Positions 1 through 6,389 are shown, counted from the stretch's first letter. The stretch: 8,882 nt of DNA from an uncultured Ruminiclostridium sp. (GCA_910585505.1 CAJUFF010000122.1:1-8882); one strand, 5' to 3'. Notes: a model not told the origin generated them from the sequence alone. Numbers and translations: made by a program.

Positions 1-87
1 TGTTTTATTTATCCAAATATCTCGCGGCACGTCATTTTTGCTGCAATAGAAATTTTTAATTTCAATTCAGGAGGATAAAAACGGCAG

Positions 88-1110
88 ATGTTTACAAAGG
101 ATATCGGTATAGATCTGGGTACCGCGAATACCCTTGTTTATATGAGAGGAAAAGGGATTATTATAAGAGAGCCAAGCGTTGTGGCGGTGGACGTAAAGTA
201 TGACAGGGTGCGGTATGTGGGACAGGAAGCGAAGGACGTAATAGGCAGAACCCCGGGTTCCATAAAGGCAGTAAGACCCCTTAAAGACGGTGTAATCGCG
301 GATTTCGACATTACCACAAGCATGCTTCAGGAATTTATAAAAAAGGCGCTTAAGGGCAGAGCCTTTACAAAGGCGCGTGTTATCATATGTATCCCCTCAG
401 GAGTTACCGCAGTAGAGCGCCGCGCGGTAAAGGAAGCGACACAGAATGCGGGCGCTAAGCGCGTGTCGATTATCGAAGAACCGATGGCGGCGGCAATAGG
501 CGCCGGTCTCCCCGTATCGGAGCCCACTGGTAGTATGATTGTTGATATCGGCGGCGGTACCAGCGAGGTGGCGGTTATTTCTCTTGGGGGCATTGTTACA
601 TCCCGTTCCGTAAGAGTTGCGGGAGACGAGTTTGATGCTTCCATTATCAACTATATCAAGAAAAAGTACAACCTTCTTATCGGCGAAAGAACCGCAGAAA
701 ATATTAAAATAGGTATCGGCTCCGCCTATCCTTATGCTGACAATGAGCCGGTGATGGATATCAAGGGAAGAAACCTTATGAACGGACTTCCCGAAAATAT
801 CACGGTTACCAGCGAAGAGATAAGGGACGCTCTTTCCGAACCGCTGAGCAACGTTACTGAAGCTATAAAGATCACACTTGAAAAAACGCCCCCCGAGCTT
901 GCGGCGGATATTATTGACCAGGGCATTATGTTAGCGGGCGGCGGCGCGCTCCTTAAGGGACTTGATCTTCTTATAAACCATGAAACGGGCATGCCCGTTA
1001 AGATTGCCGAGCGTCCTTTGGACTGTGTTGCTGACGGTACGGGCGCAGTGCTTGAAAATATCGATAAGCTGGTAGATGTGCTTGACGATGACGATAAGAC
1101 ATATTATTGA
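88..1110 (+). CDS. mreB: Rod shape-determining protein MreB
   Basis: Bacterial actin homologue (340 aa, a normal length). It polymerises with ATP under the cytoplasmic membrane and positions the side-wall peptidoglycan synthesis machinery. The actin/Hsp70 ATPase signatures are all visible: phosphate-1 loop DIGIDLGTANT at residues 5-15, catalytic-region IIEEPMAAAIGAG at 128-140, phosphate-2 loop IVDIGGGTSE at 151-160, and adenosine-binding LAGGGALLKGL at 282-292. There is no N-terminal amphipathic extension, as is usual for Gram-positive MreB, so membrane contact would depend on the hydrophobic loop. AGGAGG at 69-74 is 13 nt upstream of the ATG, slightly long, but no better start exists. The gene ends in tandem stops (TGA TAA). 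Neighbouring mreC, mreD and mrdA confirm the elongasome role and argue against the stand-alone paralogue Mbl. No convincing promoter was seen in bases 1-60. Confidence 0.97.
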   Translation: MFTKDIGIDLGTANTLVYMRGKGIIIREPSVVAVDVKYDRVRYVGQEAKDVIGRTPGSIKAVRPLKDGVIADFDITTSMLQEFIKKALKGRAFTKARVIICIPSGVTAVERRAVKEATQNAGAKRVSIIEEPMAAAIGAGLPVSEPTGSMIVDIGGGTSEVAVISLGGIVTSRSVRVAGDEFDASIINYIKKKYNLLIGERTAENIKIGIGSAYPYADNEPVMDIKGRNLMNGLPENITVTSEEIRDALSEPLSNVTEAIKITLEKTPPELAADIIDQGIMLAGGGALLKGLDLLINHETGMPVKIAERPLDCVADGTGAVLENIDKLVDVLDDDDKTYY

Positions 1111-1117
1111 TAATTAT

Positions 1118-1145
1118 TAAGTCGGTGTATATTCGCGCCGACTTA
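1118..1145 (+). other. mreB-mreC intergenic hairpin
   Basis: AAGTCGGTG (1119-1127) pairs with CGCCGACTT (1136-1144) around an 8-nt loop, with one G-U pair and one extra T-A pair outside. It begins 7 nt after the mreB stop. What follows is ATTTG rather than a T-run, so it looks more like an mRNA-stabilising or partial attenuator hairpin than a full terminator. GTCGGT (1121-1126) could instead pair with ACCGAC (1182-1187), just before the mreC start, which would loop out the ribosome binding site. That alternative is inference only. Confidence 0.45.
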
Positions 1146-1189
1146 TTTGTATACGGTCTTCTGTTGTTTCTGAGGAGGACAACCGACAT

Positions 1190-2053
1190 ATGAGAGAATT
1201 TTTTCATACGATAAAATTTAAAATTCTTGTCTGCATTTTTGCCCTTTTGTTAGGCTTTTTAATATATGTGGCAATTGCCGCGGGGGCTTCTTCGCTTCCT
1301 AAGGCTTTTCTTGAAACAATTTCATCCCCCTTTGTCGCCCTTTCCACCAACGTTACCGATTGGATGGAAAGCACAATCGACAAATTTGTCAACGCCGACA
1401 AATATAAGCAGGAAAATGAGCTTTTAAGGGAGCAGCTTTCGGAAATTTATAACAATGTTCTTGACAAAGAAGCTCTGGAAAAAGAAAATCAGCAGCTAAA
1501 GGATATGCTTGAAATAACGGAAAACCACAAGGATTTCAAATGGAGTCCGCCCTGCTCCGTAACGGCGAGAAATTCCGCCGATATATCAGGAGGTTTTACA
1601 ATAAACAGGGGTTCAAACGACGGTATTTCTCTTTACGATCCCGTGTTTACCAAAACGGGGCTTGTGGGTACGGTGAGCGAGGTGGCGCCTAACTACTCCA
1701 TTGTTTCCACCGTTCTTTCAGATGATATAAACATAGGGGTAAGCGGCGTCGACAGTCATGCGCTCGGAATTATCGAAAACGATTTAGACAGCGCTTATAC
1801 CGGTCACTGTGTAATGAATTACACGGGAAGGGACAGCGGAATAGCCGTAAACGAGGTGATAGTAACCTCCGGAAGTTCTTTTTTCCCCAAGAACATGCTT
1901 TTGGGCACTGTTTCCGATATAATAAACGACAGCAACGGACTTTCGGTACATGTACAAATAAAGCCTTTTGTGGACGTGTTCAGCGTTTCGGAAGTCTTTG
2001 TGCTGGTTGATTTCGAGGGAAAGGGCGAGGATACGGCCGGAAGCGCCGAATAA
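1190..2053 (+). CDS. mreC: Rod shape-determining protein MreC
   Basis: Bitopic membrane protein (287 aa) that links cytoplasmic MreB to extracytoplasmic PBP2 and activates the elongation complex. A short cytoplasmic N-terminus is followed by one membrane helix at about residues 11-32. Next is a coiled coil at about 66-110, rich in Glu, Leu and Lys and used for dimerisation, and then the two beta-barrel domains. Family motifs in the barrels are INRGSNDGI (138-146), TKTGLVGTV (154-162) and TSGSSFFPKNMLLGTV (226-241). The C-terminus is short, acidic and probably disordered. GAGGAGG at 1172-1178 lies 11 nt before the ATG. The gene sits 79 bp after mreB and 28 bp before mreD, consistent with one mreBCD transcript. 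No missing part or frameshift is seen. Confidence 0.95.
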   Translation: MREFFHTIKFKILVCIFALLLGFLIYVAIAAGASSLPKAFLETISSPFVALSTNVTDWMESTIDKFVNADKYKQENELLREQLSEIYNNVLDKEALEKENQQLKDMLEITENHKDFKWSPPCSVTARNSADISGGFTINRGSNDGISLYDPVFTKTGLVGTVSEVAPNYSIVSTVLSDDINIGVSGVDSHALGIIENDLDSAYTGHCVMNYTGRDSGIAVNEVIVTSGSSFFPKNMLLGTVSDIINDSNGLSVHVQIKPFVDVFSVSEVFVLVDFEGKGEDTAGSAE

Positions 2054-2081
2054 ACAATTATACATTAAAAGGGAAAGACCG

Positions 2082-2762
2082 ATGCGTTACAAAATAAATC
2101 CTACCGTCGCTTATACAAGGAAAATGAAAACCAAGGTTTTTTTGCGCTGGTTTTTTTATTCTCTCTCCTTGATAATTCTGTATTCCATAATGAGCTGCGG
2201 CGCCTTCGGGCTGTGGCAGCCTTACCTTATATTCGCCTTAGCCATCGGGGTTTCCATGAGAGAAACGGAGTTTGCCTCGTCGATATTCGGGATTTTCTGC
2301 GGCTTTATGCTGGATATCTCCATGGATACGCTGTTCGGTTTTTTTGCGGTATGCATTATGCCCTGCTGTTTTATAACTTCTCTCCTGTCGCATAACCTTA
2401 TTAAGGTAAATTTTTTAAATCATCTTATCTTTACCGGAGTAACAGCGCTTCTTTCTTTTTCTTTATACTATCTGTTTAATTTTGTGATCTGGCATACGGA
2501 AGGAAGAGGGATAGTGATTACCGCTATATTGCTTCCTTCCTTCATCGCGACTGTTATAACTGCTCCGCTGATGTTTTTTTTAACAAGGTTTACAGCTACA
2601 AAATTTGGACTCGAACATAACGAGGATCTTGACGAGGCGGTTGAGGAAGCCGTGGACAAGGCCGACGAGGAACGAAGAAGTAAAAAGATTTTGAATTTAA
2701 AAAAGAATAAATATATTAAAGAGTTGGATAGGGAAAAAAGAAAAAATACAACTGACAATTAA
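2082..2762 (+). CDS. mreD: Rod shape-determining protein MreD, with a charged C-terminal tail
   Basis: Polytopic membrane component of the elongation complex, partner of MreC. I start it at ATG 2082 (226 aa). The reading frame stays open upstream to 1968, but that stretch overlaps mreC and reads as non-family sequence, while GGGAAAG at 2071-2077 gives a modest ribosome binding site for 2082. Hydrophobic segments lie at about residues 19-40, 44-58, 66-84, 86-104, 113-135 and 144-168. The GxxxGFMLDISMDTLFGFFA region (70-89) resembles the conserved MreD core. Residues 177-226 form a highly charged tail, first acidic (EDLDEAVEEAVDKADEE) and then strongly basic, which extends well past the roughly 165-175 aa usual for the family. 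MreD proteins diverge quickly, so the assignment rests on topology plus position after mreC. Confidence 0.9.
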   Translation: MRYKINPTVAYTRKMKTKVFLRWFFYSLSLIILYSIMSCGAFGLWQPYLIFALAIGVSMRETEFASSIFGIFCGFMLDISMDTLFGFFAVCIMPCCFITSLLSHNLIKVNFLNHLIFTGVTALLSFSLYYLFNFVIWHTEGRGIVITAILLPSFIATVITAPLMFFLTRFTATKFGLEHNEDLDEAVEEAVDKADEERRSKKILNLKKNKYIKELDREKRKNTTDN

Positions 2763-2791
2763 CATAAAATATTGTTTTGCCATACTGAATT

Positions 2792-2820
2792 GTGACAAGT
2801 AATTAAATATTAAATATATG
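2792..2820 (+). promoter_or_regulatory. Possible mrdA promoter upstream of the MITE-like element
   Basis: GTGACA (2792-2797, five of six matches to the -35 consensus) is separated by 17 bp from TATATG (2815-2820, four of six matches to the -10 consensus). It lies between mreD and the repeat element in an AT-rich stretch. If it is used, the mrdA transcript would carry the whole element as a leader of nearly 290 nt. This is weak evidence from consensus matching alone, and readthrough from mreBCD would be an equally good explanation. Confidence 0.22.
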
Positions 2821-2828
2821 CGGTTAAA

Positions 2829-3090
2829 GAACCTGTTTTCACAAGATTTATATGCGCTGTCCACAACATAAGCAATTGTCACAATTTGGCTATTGTGACA
2901 ATACATGAAAAACAGACTGTTTCTGTAAACGAATTGCAACGACCGATTTCTTAAGTTGTAGACAGTGGATTTTCGAGCAAATTTTATTGAGAACAAGGCG
3001 GAAAGCCGAAGGAATACCTGACGTATTTCAAGGCTTTCCAACGTGGATATCGGCGAAATTTGCCGAAAAGACGCGTGCGATGACAGGTTC
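2829..3090. mobile_element. MITE-like non-coding element between mreD and mrdA
   Basis: GAACCTGT (2829-2836) and ACAGGTTC (3083-3090) form 8-bp terminal inverted repeats. TAAA occurs immediately outside both ends (2825-2828 and 3091-3094), as expected of a 4-bp target duplication. The ends can also be read as 9-bp repeats flanked by AA. The 262-bp interior has no plausible gene but is rich in secondary structure: a perfect 11-bp inverted repeat at 2875-2902, and a large imperfect hairpin in which GCAAATTT (2977-2984) pairs with AAATTTGC (3056-3063) around a nested GGAAAGCC/GGCTTTCC stem (3000-3007 with 3032-3039). No transposase is present, so movement would depend on an enzyme encoded elsewhere. 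The right end lies 22 bp before the mrdA ATG, so the element forms most of the mreD-mrdA gap. Calling it mobile is inference from the ends and flanks. Confidence 0.6.
2875..2902. repeat. Perfect 11-bp inverted repeat (TTGTCACAA/TTGTGACAA)
   Basis: ATTGTCACAAT (2875-2885) and ATTGTGACAAT (2892-2902) are exact reverse complements separated by TTGGCT. The 9-mer TTGTGACAA also occurs at 2790-2798, outside the MITE-like element, giving three copies within 112 bp. This could be an RNA or cruciform hairpin, or an operator for a dimeric regulator. The half-sites resemble those bound by CRP/FNR-type or Rex-type proteins, but the spacing is not a clear match to either. Confidence 0.6.
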
Positions 3091-3112
3091 TAAATAAGAA
3101 AGGGATTTACAG

Positions 3113-5206
3113 ATGAAAATAGGATATATAGTCAGAAGCTTATTTTGGGTAATAATCGCCTTTGTGCTTGTATTCTTAGCCGCGATTCAGCTTATGAGCA
3201 TACAGATAGTAAACGGCGATTATTACGCTTCCCAGACAGAAAGCTTTCGTGAAGCGGATCAGTCTATTTCCGCCGCCAGAGGTCAGATTTCCGACGTGAA
3301 CGGAAAGGTTATAGTCAGCAATCAAAGCGTATTTAAGGTGATTCTCCAGGAGGCTTTCCTGACTTCGGGGAAGGAAAACGACACGATAGCCTCTACCCTT
3401 GCCATTCTGGAAAAATGCGGCGAAAAGTGGATTGACAATGTTCCAATAACCATGGAGGAGCCCTTTGTCTTTACCGACGTTTCCGAAGAAGCTCTGGATA
3501 AATTCAGATCCAATCTGGGTCTGAACCTTGACGCTACCGTCGAGAACTGCCTTCGCGCATTGGCGGAGAATTATTCAATAAATACAGAAAAATACGATGC
3601 GAGAACGGTAAGGCTGATAGGCGGCGTAAGATACGAGATGGAGCGAAAGGACTTTTCTTTTCGCAACAAGTATATATTGGCGGAGGATATTTCTCTTGAA
3701 ACGGTTCTCCGGCTGAAGGAGCAGGGCTTTATTTTAGCGGGAATTGATATTTCCGAGGAGCCTAAGCGAATTTATATCAGAGGCGATATTGCTCCTCACG
3801 TAATAGGAACCATTGATCCAATAACCGAAAAGGAGTATGAGAAAAGCAAGGACGAGGAAGGCAATACAAAGTACACCATTAACGATCTTATAGGAAAAAC
3901 CGGCATAGAATACGGTATGGAAAGCGTACTTAAGGGTACCGACGGTAACAGAACCATTGTGCGCAGCAGTAGCGGCGAGGTTGTTTCCGATACCGTCACC
4001 GAGCCCGTACAGCCGGGCAGCAGCCTTAAACTCACCATAGACAGTGATTTTCAGGAGGATCTTCAAACCATACTCGAAAACCAGATAAACTGGTTGCACT
4101 GGCTCAACGACCCCCAAAGAGGAAACGAATGCGACGGCGGAGCCGTGGTGGTGCTGAATGCCAAAACGGGAGCGGTTCTGGGAATGGCCAGCTATCCCAC
4201 ATATAATTTGATTGATTACGCCGATAATCCCCTCGCCGTATTAAACGGGGAAAACGGAGCTTCTATGTTCAACGCGGCGGTGGACGGACTGTTTCGACCC
4301 GGCTCCGCTTTTAAAACCATAAACGCGGCGGCGGGACTGATTGAGGGTTATATCAATAAGGATACTCCCGGAATCTGCACCGGGACATATACCTATTACA
4401 GTGATTACCAGCCCACCTGTACCGGCTATCATAACGGCTATAACGTGGTACAGTCCCTGAAGGTTTCCTGCAATATCTTCTTTTATGATCTGGCAAGGCG
4501 TATGGGCATAGATACCCTATCATCCTATGCGGAAAAATTCGGCTACGGCACCGATCTGGACTTAGAAATTCCCGCTCAGTCCGGACAGATGACCACACCG
4601 TCAAACTACGAAACCTCCACTAATCAACCGTGGGACGCGGGTCAGGTATTGCAGGCGGGTATAGGTCAGAGCGCTACACAGGTAACTCCTCTTAATTTAG
4701 CGGTACAGGCGCTTACTCTTGCAAACAACGGGATCAGGTACAAGCCGTATCTTGTGGATTCCGTCTGGAATTACGACTATACCGAGCTGCTGTCAAAAAC
4801 TGTGCCCGCTGTGGCGGAAAAAATAGACGACAAAGGTACCGAAGCCTTTGAGACGGTAAGAGAGGGTATGATCGAGGTAAGTACCTGGTGCTACTGGCCT
4901 ACCGGAGATCCCAGTAAATGGACATTTGACTACCTCCCCTCAAAGGTAGCGATAAAAACCGGTACTGCCGAAATGGACTCGATAGGAAAGTATTATACTT
5001 CAACCGTTATGGGCTACTATCCTGCCGAGGATCCTCAGATTGCCTTTGGAATAGTTCTAAGCAAGGGCGAATATTCCAGATATATGATAAGGAACATTAT
5101 TGACGCATATTTTTACGATTGCTACGAGCCGGATCTCGATGAAGAGGGCAATGTGGTTTCTCCCTGGAAGCGTTGGATCGTGACGGATAAGCCCGTAGTG
5201 AGATGA
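3113..5206 (+). CDS. mrdA: Penicillin-binding protein 2, class B peptidoglycan transpeptidase
   Basis: Membrane-anchored class B PBP (697 aa) that cross-links peptidoglycan during side-wall elongation; it lacks a glycosyltransferase domain and normally works with RodA. One membrane anchor lies at about residues 8-29. The dimerisation/pedestal domain begins with RGQISDVNG (56-64), in which the usual Arg after Asp is Val. The transpeptidase domain has all three catalytic motifs: SAFK with nucleophile Ser398, SCN at 452-454, and KTG at 615-617. There are no PASTA repeats, and length and motif spacing are normal for clostridial PBP2. AAAGGGA (3099-3105) supplies the ribosome binding site, just outside the MITE-like element. 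The gene ends in tandem stops (TGA TAA). Its place after mreBCD favours elongation PBP2 over FtsI or SpoVD. rodA, often found nearby, is not in the window. Confidence 0.95.
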   Translation: MKIGYIVRSLFWVIIAFVLVFLAAIQLMSIQIVNGDYYASQTESFREADQSISAARGQISDVNGKVIVSNQSVFKVILQEAFLTSGKENDTIASTLAILEKCGEKWIDNVPITMEEPFVFTDVSEEALDKFRSNLGLNLDATVENCLRALAENYSINTEKYDARTVRLIGGVRYEMERKDFSFRNKYILAEDISLETVLRLKEQGFILAGIDISEEPKRIYIRGDIAPHVIGTIDPITEKEYEKSKDEEGNTKYTINDLIGKTGIEYGMESVLKGTDGNRTIVRSSSGEVVSDTVTEPVQPGSSLKLTIDSDFQEDLQTILENQINWLHWLNDPQRGNECDGGAVVVLNAKTGAVLGMASYPTYNLIDYADNPLAVLNGENGASMFNAAVDGLFRPGSAFKTINAAAGLIEGYINKDTPGICTGTYTYYSDYQPTCTGYHNGYNVVQSLKVSCNIFFYDLARRMGIDTLSSYAEKFGYGTDLDLEIPAQSGQMTTPSNYETSTNQPWDAGQVLQAGIGQSATQVTPLNLAVQALTLANNGIRYKPYLVDSVWNYDYTELLSKTVPAVAEKIDDKGTEAFETVREGMIEVSTWCYWPTGDPSKWTFDYLPSKVAIKTGTAEMDSIGKYYTSTVMGYYPAEDPQIAFGIVLSKGEYSRYMIRNIIDAYFYDCYEPDLDEEGNVVSPWKRWIVTDKPVVR

Positions 5207-5213
5207 TAAAATT

Positions 5214-5245
5214 AAATATTGTAGGTACAAATTTGTAAAATATTT
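5214..5245. repeat. AT-rich palindrome after mrdA
   Basis: A perfect 12-bp palindrome, TACAAATTTGTA (5226-5237), sits between arms AAATATT (5214-5220) and AATATTT (5239-5245), starting 8 bp after the mrdA stop. It could be a weak transcript-end hairpin or an operator. There is no G+C-rich stem with a following T-run, so it is not a standard intrinsic terminator. The rest of 5246-5340 is very AT-rich, with only short loose inverted repeats such as TTTTAAC (5302-5308) and GTTAAAA (5339-5345). Confidence 0.4.
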
Positions 5246-5348
5246 ATCATATCGCCTTTAAAGAAACAATTTTTTGTAAAAAATGCACAAAAAAGCTTGC
5301 ATTTTAACAATAAATATACCAAACTTTTTGCCAAGCCTGTTAAAACCC

Positions 5349-5377
5349 TTTTCTTTTTCAAAATTATATGCTATAAT
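5349..5377 (+). promoter_or_regulatory. Predicted mgsA promoter, extended -10 type
   Basis: A perfect -10 TATAAT (5372-5377) is preceded by the extended-10 dinucleotide TG one base upstream (TGCTATAAT, 5369-5377). The -35 position at the optimal 17-bp spacing reads TTTTCT, a poor match, which fits an extended -10 promoter that does not rely on it. The surroundings are AT-rich. Transcription would start near 5384. This is the best promoter match in the window and implies that mgsA is transcribed separately from mrdA. Confidence 0.65.
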
Positions 5378-5383
5378 GTAAAA

Positions 5384-5551
5384 GAAACATTATTCACACA
5401 ATAAACAATTCAAAAACCCGAGGTGCTGTCCTTATTGAATTTTTTGAAAAAGTAGCTGACAATAAACCAATGAATTCGTTTTCATAGCGGTTATAGCGCA
5501 TTTCGGCGTATTGAAGGCGGATTCCGAAAAAGAAAAAGGGAGGGTTTTCCA
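5384..5551 (+). other. Long mgsA 5' leader
   Basis: About 168 nt lie between the predicted start point and the mgsA ATG. TTCAAAAA (5409-5416) can pair with TTTTTGAA (5441-5448), and ATTCAA (5408-5413) can pair alternatively with TTGAAT (5435-5440), so the two pairings exclude each other. A GAGGTG (5420-5425) precedes a six-codon TTG-started reading frame ending at TAG 5453-5455. No known riboswitch class was recognised. The leader ends in GGGAGGG (5538-5544), the mgsA ribosome binding site. Regulation by this leader is speculation. Confidence 0.3.
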
Positions 5552-5950
5552 ATGAACATTGCTTTAATAGCGCACGACTCCAAGAAAGAGCTTATGGTAC
5601 AGTTTTGCATAGCTTACTGCGGTATTTTGAGCAGACATGATCTCTGTGCCACCGGAACCACAGGAAAACTTGTGGCGGAGGCGACCGGACTTCGTATCCA
5701 GAGATTTCTCAGCGGATCGCAGGGCGGTGATCAACAGATATCAGCGCGCATTTCCTGTAATGAGATTGATATACTGATATTTTTCAGAGATCCTATAAAT
5801 ATAAATCATCGTGAGCCAAACGAATCGCATCTTCTTAGGCTCTGCGATGTTCACAATATACCGGTAGCCACCAATATGGCGACCGCAGAGGCACTTATAC
5901 ATGCGCTTGAGCGCGGCGATCTTGATTGGCGCGAAATTGTAAGATACTGA
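5552..5950 (+). CDS. mgsA: Methylglyoxal synthase
   Basis: Cytoplasmic enzyme (132 aa, normal for Gram-positive forms) that converts dihydroxyacetone phosphate to methylglyoxal and phosphate, a bypass of lower glycolysis that relieves sugar-phosphate stress. Visible family motifs are IALIAHDSKK (3-12), ATGTTGKL (33-40, phosphate binding), SGSQGGDQQI (54-63), LIFFRDPI (75-82) and LCDVHNIPVATN (97-108). His8, Asp60 (the catalytic base by homology) and Asp80 match E. coli His19, Asp71 and Asp91. Two positions differ: the residue aligned with E. coli His98 is Arg87, with a His next to it at 86, and the one aligned with Asp101 is Asn90. The SGPxGG proline is Ser. GGGAGGG lies 7 nt before the ATG. 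A terminator follows, so this is probably a single-gene unit. Family assignment is firm; catalytic efficiency is less certain. Confidence 0.95.
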   Translation: MNIALIAHDSKKELMVQFCIAYCGILSRHDLCATGTTGKLVAEATGLRIQRFLSGSQGGDQQISARISCNEIDILIFFRDPININHREPNESHLLRLCDVHNIPVATNMATAEALIHALERGDLDWREIVRY

Positions 5951-6062
5951 AAAGCCTTATTTTCGATAAAAGTTGCTCGAAATCCAGCGCAATTTTTGCG
6001 GAGACATGATTTAACGGCGGCTTTGCGGTTGTACGGCTTTAGTGGTATAAGCTTATAAAAAC

Positions 6063-6094
6063 CCCCGTGCCCTTATAGGCGCGGGGTTAATTTT
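6063..6094 (+). terminator. Intrinsic terminator after mgsA
   Basis: CCCCGTGCC (6063-6071) pairs with GGCGCGGGG (6078-6086) as a 9-bp G+C-rich stem with one T-G wobble and a 6-nt loop, followed by TTAATTTT (6087-6094). On the opposite strand the hairpin would be followed by a better T-run, so it may work in both directions. It lies 113 nt after the mgsA stop and separates mgsA from hisS. Confidence 0.75.
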
Positions 6095-6100
6095 AAAGCG

Positions 6101-6147
6101 CAGCTTAAACAAGCTGCCGGAATTGCGAAGCAATTCCGGTGTTCAGC
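6101..6147. repeat. Paired hairpins between mgsA and hisS
   Basis: CAGCTT (6101-6106) pairs with AAGCTG (6111-6116) around AAAC. Directly adjacent, CCGGAATTGC (6117-6126) pairs perfectly with GCAATTCCGG (6130-6139) around GAA. In an alternative fold GCTG (6113-6116) extends the second stem by pairing with CAGC (6144-6147) across a bulge, so the two hairpins compete. No T-run follows. A further 6-bp stem, GAGACT/AGTCTC, lies at 6185-6206. No gene is seen in 5951-6389, and this compact palindrome looks like a dispersed intergenic repeat. Confidence 0.5.
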
Positions 6148-6222
6148 GGAGAATACAAATTCCCGTGCCGAATCGAGAGATGAAGAGACTCTGCTTGCAA
6201 AGTCTCATAAACTATTGCTGCC

Positions 6223-6333
6223 TAACACCAATCTTTTATCAAACCTATAACTTGATTAAAAATTGAACCTTGAGCATTATTCTTTGATCATCCATATTAT
6301 TTTTCTATACCATAACCAAAGATTAGCATAAAA
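6223..6333. repeat. Degenerate palindromic repeat upstream of hisS, related to 8824-8882
   Basis: The right part matches the clean copy near the window end: 6290-6333 and 8839-8882 agree at about 37 of 44 aligned bases with no gaps, ending in CCAAAGATTAGCATAAA against CCAAAGATTGGTATAAA. The left arm is also recognisable: AACACCAATCTTTTA (6224-6238) against AATACCAATCTTTTA. This copy is about twice as long as the other. The stretch from about 6275 aligns loosely with a whole unit, so it may be two decayed units in tandem or one with an insertion. A weak promoter-like pair, TTGATC (6284-6289) and TATACC (6306-6311), lies inside and could serve hisS. Confidence 0.55.
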
Positions 6334-6389
6334 GGCCGGTGACATCTGGCAGCGGTTATAAAAAAGAGAACGGAAAGGACAGGACAAAA

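Noticed and set aside
1..60. Promoter for mreB
   Set aside because: TTTAAT at 55-60 could be a -10, but no acceptable -35 lies at the right distance, and the upstream context is cut off by the window edge.
1968..2081. Upstream ATG giving a longer MreD
   Set aside because: It lies inside mreC in another frame and adds 38 residues unlike MreD. ATG 2082 fits the spacing after mreC.
2829..3090. CRISPR array or tRNA in the mreD-mrdA gap
   Set aside because: There are no regularly spaced direct repeats and no cloverleaf. The repeats are inverted, with different arm sequences.
5246..5310. Intrinsic terminator for mrdA
   Set aside because: Possible stems such as AAAATGC/GCATTTT (5280-5286 with 5299-5305) are short, AT-rich and lack a following T-run.
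5435..5455. Six-codon leader peptide before mgsA
   Set aside because: It needs a TTG start, has no run of regulatory codons, and such frames arise easily by chance. It is mentioned only within the leader entry.
6339..6389. Upstream in-frame GTG start for hisS
   Set aside because: The 17 added residues do not resemble the family N-terminus, the start is six bases from the repeat, and ATG 6390 has a good ribosome binding site.
5951..6389. T-box riboswitch for hisS
   Set aside because: Several hairpins are present, but I found no T-box consensus sequence and no clear antiterminator/terminator pair next to hisS.
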